From: Hyparrhenia diplandra
Lineage: Eukaryota; Streptophyta; Magnoliopsida; Poales; Poaceae
Direction of reading: 5' to 3'
Assembly (NCBI GenBank): GCA_015847255.1
Contig: JADLZK010008570.1
Location: forward strand, 1 to 64,000
Length of the DNA stretch: 64,000 bases
Shown here: one piece after another, positions 59,150 to 64,000 of the stretch
Layout: each line of letters starts with the position of its first letter
Numbering within the stretch: position 1 is the stretch's first letter
Notes under the pieces: model-generated
The model's input: the letters and a program-made list of their open reading frames with translations, nothing else
Told to the model about the DNA's origin: nothing
The model's database searches: none
Translations under genes and position numbers: made by a program

Positions 59150-60261
59150 AACTCCTACGAACGCTATTGGCGCACGCGACGCGCAAGCTAAGCGTTAGCG
59201 TTTCTTGCGCACGCGACGCGCGCGCCGGGGGGGTCGGGGTGGTGGGCGGAGCGGCAGCGGCGAGGGTGCCGCGGGCCGGGCGGTGGACGAGGAGGTGGTG
59301 GCGCCGTCCCACGACTTTAGGGTTCCGTGAGGTCGGCGAGGGGCGGCGTTTAGAGTCCGCGAAGCTCCCCGCCGCCTCCATCCTCTCCCCAGGCCAGAAT
59401 CCGGCCGCCGGCCTGGCCGCGGTCGTCGACACGGCGGCGGCCGGGCGGGTTTGGCCGGGCGGTGAGCGAGGCGGCGACGCCACCGCCGAAGCGCGTAGGG
59501 TGGCGATGGCATCGAGGTCGGCCATGGCGGCGTGGAGCTCGGTGGTGGCGGGCGGCGAGCCCACCGACGTTGGAGAAGAAGAGAGGGGGAAGGGGAGAAG
59601 GTAGTTGCCGCCGGCGCCAGCCTCCCTGGCCGGGCGCGGGGCGGAAGCAACGGGCGGGGGCGCCGGGGGAAGAAGAAGGGGTGGGGGTGGAGTGGCGAGC
59701 CCTAGGGCGCGGGCGGGGGGCGGAGGCAGCGGGGCGGGGCGCCGAGGAGAAGAAGAAGGGGTGGGGTGGTGTGCGCGGGTAATGATACCGGCTGCAGCGC
59801 CGTAGAATCACCCTACAACTCCTGACCCTCACTCCCTGTCTCCCAGTCCGATCTCTCGTGTTGCCCTCTCTCACTTTCTGTATCCCTCTCCCTTGTGTGG
59901 CCTCTTTGTCTTGGTCTCTCTCCATCACTCACCTCTCCCTCTTTCCCAGGCCACCGGTGCACCCTCACTCTTTCTTTCCCGGGCCGCCGGCGCTCCCTCC
60001 TCCCTCTTTCCCAGGTCGGCGCCGCTCCCTTACTCGGCGCCCTCTCGGTGGCATGAAGGTCACCCTAGTGACCAGAAGACCCGACAACAGGCGGGTATTG
60101 AAGAGGAGCCCAGGCCTCGGCGAGGAGGAGACCCGGTCCCGACAAGTGACCTGGCAAGGAGGAGCCCCCGCTAGGCACCTCGGAGGAGCGGTGTGCCAGC
60201 GGCGTGGAGTAGCCCGGATGCCAGATGCGGCCTTTCCTCTCCCTGATGGTGCTTCGACGGT
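59150..60261. other. GC-rich block without recognised gene
   Basis: Both strands are open over long distances because of high GC, but no frame has a domain. The phrase GCGCACGCGACGCGC occurs twice (about 59170 and 59207) on either side of a short palindrome (AAGCTAAGCG, TTAGCGTTTC). The block may be the 5' part of a CACTA element: GCCTCGGTTATG followed by TTTTATGTAGTG at about 60620-60648 resembles a CACTA subterminal region and end. Confidence 0.35.
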
Positions 60262-60278
60262 GCATCATCATCATCATC

Positions 60279-60344
<66 letters not shown>
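60262..60344. repeat. (CAT)n-(CT)n microsatellite
   Basis: About seven CAT units run directly into about 30 CT units, a compound simple repeat. The length is probably polymorphic and prone to sequence error. Confidence 0.97.
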
Positions 60345-60346
<2 letters not shown>

Positions 60347-61269
60347 GCATCCCCGCCGAGCAGGTGCTCAGATCCGGCGAGCGGGTGCTAGGATCCGGTA
60401 GCCGTTGATGAGATTTAGCAAGGGGGTGCCTCGATCTAGCGGCGGCGGCAGGGGCACGTGGATGGGCTTGGCGGGCCATGGATGAGCTCGTCAGGCTTAT
60501 CCATGGGTTTTCTATTTTTTTATTCACTTTACCGAAGGAGACATAAAACCGCCTCAGAAAACGTCTCATGACTGTGACCTTGGCGGTTGCCATGCCCCCC
60601 TCAGTTAATCAATTCTGCCCGCCTCGGTTATGTTTTATGTAGTGGCGGCATTTAGTGTTTCAAATATTTTGTCTTAAGTTCACATATTTTTGAGAGTTAA
60701 ATTTTTGAATTTTTCAAACAATCTCAGATGTGGTACGACCTGGGCAGTGGCTGATAAGATATAAAACTTTGTAGTTTGAATTTTTTTTTTCATTTGATTT
60801 CGTTCAGTCTTCCAAATATTCAACAGGATTATGGAAGTACCTCTTCAAGTGTGTTTTGGCCTAGGTGAAGGCGTTTCAAATGCTCGGTGGAATTAGCCCC
60901 TCCAATTTGTTGTCCGTAAAGTTAAAGTAGTCTAGAAAGATTTTCGATGGAGGATGGCAGATGTCCTGAGAGGTAGTTTGAATTGAGGCCTAGCTGCGGC
61001 AGTTGTGTAAGCTTCCCGATGCTTCCAGGAGAGTAAGTTTTCGGCAAATTCCACCGGATATGCTGCTGTTGGTATTTTGCAGTCAATCGATAATAGATTA
61101 ACCAATGAACATGGCAGCTTCCCTTACGATCCCAAGGCTAGTTCCTGCACTGCTACAATTCGCCGAAGAAGAAATAAATTCCCACTCTTCCTCGTTGTTT
61201 GCTTCTGGCATGTTATCACCCATATGGTAAATGATTCAAGATTTTGCAATCTATCTAATCCAAAGAAAC

Positions 61270-62790
61270 AACTTTTTTACAAAAGGGAATATATTAATAT
61301 TCTAGCTTCTACATCGACAAATGCATAGTTGTTTCTTATTACAAGCACAAGCACAAACATCCACGCAAGTTCAAAAACAAAGTTTTGAGTCAAAAAGGAA
61401 AAAGGAAAAATTTCCCGACCCAACTTCTAAAAACACAATTCTATTTCTAACTCTCCAACCAATTCTTGAAAACGCCCCATCACGATTGTCTCAATATTCT
61501 TGCAACCCATCTTCATTATTTGGTGATCCTCCTCCTATAGTAGGGACCAGGACCTGACTGTGAGTCTCATAAAGATAACCTACAAATACGATGGTGTTGG
61601 ACCTTGTCAAAAACTATTTCATTCTAGGTTAACCAAATTACTAAACAAATCACACTCGCTCCTGCAAGAATCTATGATTTTAGTTTCCTATTTATCCCCT
61701 CTAACCTGTAAACAAATTGTGTACATTGGTTGGAGGTATTAAACTAAAGGAAACATGAATAGTTCGCCACACTAATTTAGCAAAATGGCAATAAAAAGTA
61801 GATGCTGTATGGACTCGTCAGAAAAATAGAAACAACACTTCCTCTCTCCATGCCATTATCGTCTTGTTAAATTGCTTTTTGTTAATATTACTCCCTTATA
61901 CAAATACCACAAAAATACCTTGATTTTGATAGGTAGTTTTAGTTTCCAAATTAAGGTGTTATATTGTATAGCTTCGGCTCCTATATAATAAGCTTTTGTA
62001 CATGAATTTGACTGAAAACAATCTATTCTGATTTGGCCCCCACACAAAGTGATCCCTCTATTTTCTTAATTGTACTTATGCAACCATAGCAACCACCTGG
62101 TGCCACGCTTGTAAATTAACATCTACCAGGGATCTTGTGAAATCCACATTTAACGGTGTTATAGACAACACCGTTCTTATAGATGCACCTTTTCTCCTAA
62201 CAATATTATAATGTGGGAAAGGGCGATTTTAAAGGATGTGGTCTTATCCACGATTCCTCTCAAAATCGTACCTAAGATCGGTCACCTACTTTAAACTTAT
62301 CCAATGAGAGAAACTCCCCTTGACCTTCATCAGACTAGTCCAAATTTGAGAGTCCTCAAGCATGTATGGAACCTGTGTTGTCAAATCTTGGCTTTTAGAA
62401 GTATTTATTCCTAAGTAATTGTTGCCAAATCCCATCTCCATTTAGCAACTTAAAAAGCCATTTGCTTAGGAGACACTTATTCTAAACATCTAAATTTAAG
62501 ACACCCAACCCTCTTAATTTTTGGTGTACAAACTACCTCCCATTTAATGAATCTATATTTTTTCTTGTGTTCATCACTCTGCCAAAAAACCGTGACCCGA
62601 AATAGTCCAACTTCTTCAGAATCCCTTTAGGCAATTTAAAAAGTGAGAAATTAAAGCATAAACATGGGAGACTGTTTAAAACAGAGTTAAGCAGAAGTAG
62701 CTTCCCTCCTACCGTCAATATCTTACTTCTCCAACAATTCAGCCTCTTGTGAAAATGTTGGTCCTTATTCATGAGCTTTCTAGGATGCAT
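61270..62790 (-). mobile_element. LINE fragment inserted in the receptor-kinase pseudogene
   Basis: On the - strand, 62790-62533 codes KRLNCWRSKILTVGGKLLLL followed by PKGILKKLDYFGSRFF, the typical end of the RT domain of plant LINEs. Then 62047-61856 codes LIWKLKLPIKIKVFLWYLYKGV, the start of the zinc-binding tail. Intervening frames are broken. A short T-run at about 61274-61279 on the + strand may be the copied A-tail. It is a different copy from the LINE at 16.2 kb, which shares the KIFLWFL-type motif. Confidence 0.8.
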
Positions 62791-62800
62791 AGGAATAGCC

Positions 62801-62863
62801 AGATCCGGCGAGTGGGTGCCTAGATCCGGCGAGCGGGTGCCTAGATCCGGCGAGCGGGTGCCC
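62801..62863. repeat. 21-bp minisatellite, three units
   Basis: AGATCCGGCGAG(C/T)GGGTGCCT occurs three times in tandem. Single related units occur near 60,369 (CAGATCCGGCGAGCGGGTGC), on the other side of the LINE, so the unit existed more widely in this region. Confidence 0.9.
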
Positions 62864-63429
62864 AGATGCGGAAGTGGCTATCGAGTCCGGTGGAAAGAAT
62901 CTTGAGCCTGGAGAGATTGGTTTGTACTATGCTCAAAACAAAGTAGTGCACCGTACCTAATTAGTTTTTGTCAAGCCGGCCACGGCATTCGAGTATGAGC
63001 GGTGTCATGCATCGAGATCATGGAGGAGGCGTAGCGGATTCACGACCCCAGTTGGGTCTGGCATTTTTGGAAATAAAGAAACAATATATGTTGAAAAGGG
63101 AAGAAGCACAACGGAGAGACCATTGCCTGATAGCTGAAGGGAGCAGAGATACGGATTGTTCCCGACACCTTCAGGGATTGTTCAGTCAAGGTAGTTGATT
63201 AGCCAAGAACAGCGCACGATCAGCCGGGAAAGGTTCCCGAGAGACGTCGGGATGGTTCCAGTGATGCTGTGTTTTTTGTCAACTCTATACCGGAGAGCGA
63301 CGGAATGTCGCCCATCTCGGCGGGGATGCTTCCGTTTAACCCCTGGTTGCCACTGATTCGGATCACACGGAGACTAGTGCAACGGCTGATGTTGTTAGGA
63401 ATGATGCCCGCGGGCATGTTCTGCATCAG

Positions 63430-63830
63430 GTCAAGTCACAACGGATACTTGAGTGGAATTGGGGAGATTATGTTGGGAAAAGCAAGAACGAGAGGCGACA
63501 ACAGAGCAAGTTCAAGAAAACAGGGGACTTCGGGCAATGGGATTCTGTTATTCGATGATCTCAGCAGTTAGTTACAAGGGCTTATATTCCTGCCCTGAAT
63601 CCACCGACACAACGCTGGCCCAAACTCTTAACAGACTGACTCTAGCAATTACATGGACTGAAGCCCATAAGCCACTATCAGTCTTCTTCGGGAACTTTTT
63701 TAACGAACAAGGGACGCCCCCATTTCCATTGCATTGGCATGGAAATACTTGATAGTTTTACAAAGTTTTGGGGCTTGTCAGAAAAGCTTCAGTCTTCCTT
63801 CCTATAGTCTCTTGATCCCTCCCCACAGTA
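63430..63830. other. Insertion of unknown origin in the receptor-kinase pseudogene
   Basis: Alignment by eye to the sister gene stops near 63,430 and resumes near 63,835. The inserted 400 bp has no LRR-like pattern. Phrases such as CCGACACAACGCTGGCCCAAACTC and ACGAACAAGGGACGCCCCC (landmarks only) suggest retroelement sequence, but I cannot name a family. Confidence 0.4.
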
Positions 63831-64000
63831 CGTTTAAGCTCAGGTTCAGTGAACACAGGAAGGTGAGGTTGCCGATGGCAGGGGAGATGGTGCCGGCGAG
63901 CTCCTGAGAGCTGAGGCTCAGAGAGACCACCCACCAGGGGTATCTTTTCTTGCCCCAAGTGACGCCCTCTCAGTTGCAGTGCCTGCTGCTCGTGTGGCTG

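Larger units (their letters stand above)
60850..64000 (-). pseudogene. Second LRR receptor-like kinase copy, decayed and interrupted, runs off the window
   Basis: The stretch follows the LRR part of the 52.8-56.7 kb gene in the same orientation. About 60,880-61,262 matches about 55,300-55,760 (shared AGATGTCCTGAGAGGTAGTTTGAAT). About 62,880-62,925 matches about 55,800 (GAGCCTGGAGAGATTGGTT). About 63,120-63,430 matches about 56,005-56,290, and about 63,835-64,000 matches about 56,365-56,530 (GGCAGGGGAGATGGTGCCGGCGAG). A LINE (61.27-62.79 kb) and another insertion (about 63.43-63.83 kb) split it. Frames are short and broken; NISRCTSLRVIRISGNQGL near 63,370 is the longest LRR piece. No kinase part is present to the left, so it was lost or never copied. 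Confidence 0.85.

Noticed and set aside
59115..59928. Pro/Arg/Ala-rich frames of 145-192 aa near 59.5 kb
   Set aside because: Both strands are open because of GC content; no domain and probably part of a CACTA-type element.
1..64000. tRNA, rRNA or snRNA genes
   Set aside because: I looked for tRNA box A/B patterns with a foldable cloverleaf and for conserved rRNA or snRNA stretches and saw none I could support; a tRNAscan-SE or Infernal run would be decisive.

Overview
The window is nuclear DNA from a grass (Poaceae). The evidence is: spliced plant genes with GT-AG introns, strongly GC-rich first exons, a cellulose synthase that reads like the rice CESA2/CESA3 type, an XA21-type receptor kinase, and a repeat load typical of grasses (Tat-lineage Ty3/gypsy element, Tourist/Harbinger, hAT, CACTA, Helitron and LINE remnants). 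As far as I recall, OST48, the alkaline alpha-galactosidase and CESA3 all lie on rice chromosome 7, which would fit conserved synteny. I cannot name the species.

Layout: 0.2-4.6 kb, OST48 (oligosaccharyltransferase subunit, + strand, 13 exons). 6.4-8.9 kb, alkaline alpha-galactosidase / seed imbibition protein (- strand, 3 exons) with an ABRE-TATA promoter near 9.15 kb. 9.2-17.3 kb, a graveyard of small transposons: a 190-bp repeat pair, a Helitron end, an hAT derivative, a Harbinger MITE, a CACTA hairpin element and a 5'-truncated LINE. 17,371-32,357, one complete 15-kb Ty3/gypsy element of the Tat type on the - strand, with 1,664-bp LTRs, a CTTAG target duplication, gag, pol, and a multi-exon antisense gene that has its own TATA box. 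32.4-39.5 kb, a duplicated LTR end, unassigned sequence, a second Helitron end and an LTR remnant. 39.6-40.6 kb, a GPI-type thaumatin-like protein (+). 46.3-51.7 kb, CesA (+, 14 exons). 52.8-56.7 kb, an LRR receptor kinase of subfamily XII (-). 57-64 kb, duplicated gypsy pol fragments, a Tourist MITE, CACTA pieces and a decayed second LRR-kinase copy split by a LINE.

One theme crosses the whole window. Nearly every long coding exon contains one or more single-base indels, mostly in short homopolymers or GC-rich runs, while splice sites and codons on both sides are intact. This looks like residual long-read consensus error rather than independent death of five genes, although true pseudogenes (second receptor kinase, LINEs, parts of the gypsy element) are also present. 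Start and end positions below were set from splice sites and family knowledge. No protein in the window can be translated straight through without allowing for these breaks.

The genes do not form one pathway. They are an ordinary euchromatic grass gene series (protein N-glycosylation, raffinose-sugar breakdown, pathogenesis-related or apoplastic TLP, primary-wall cellulose synthesis, immune receptor) separated by transposons. The most unusual content is the antisense gene of the gypsy element.
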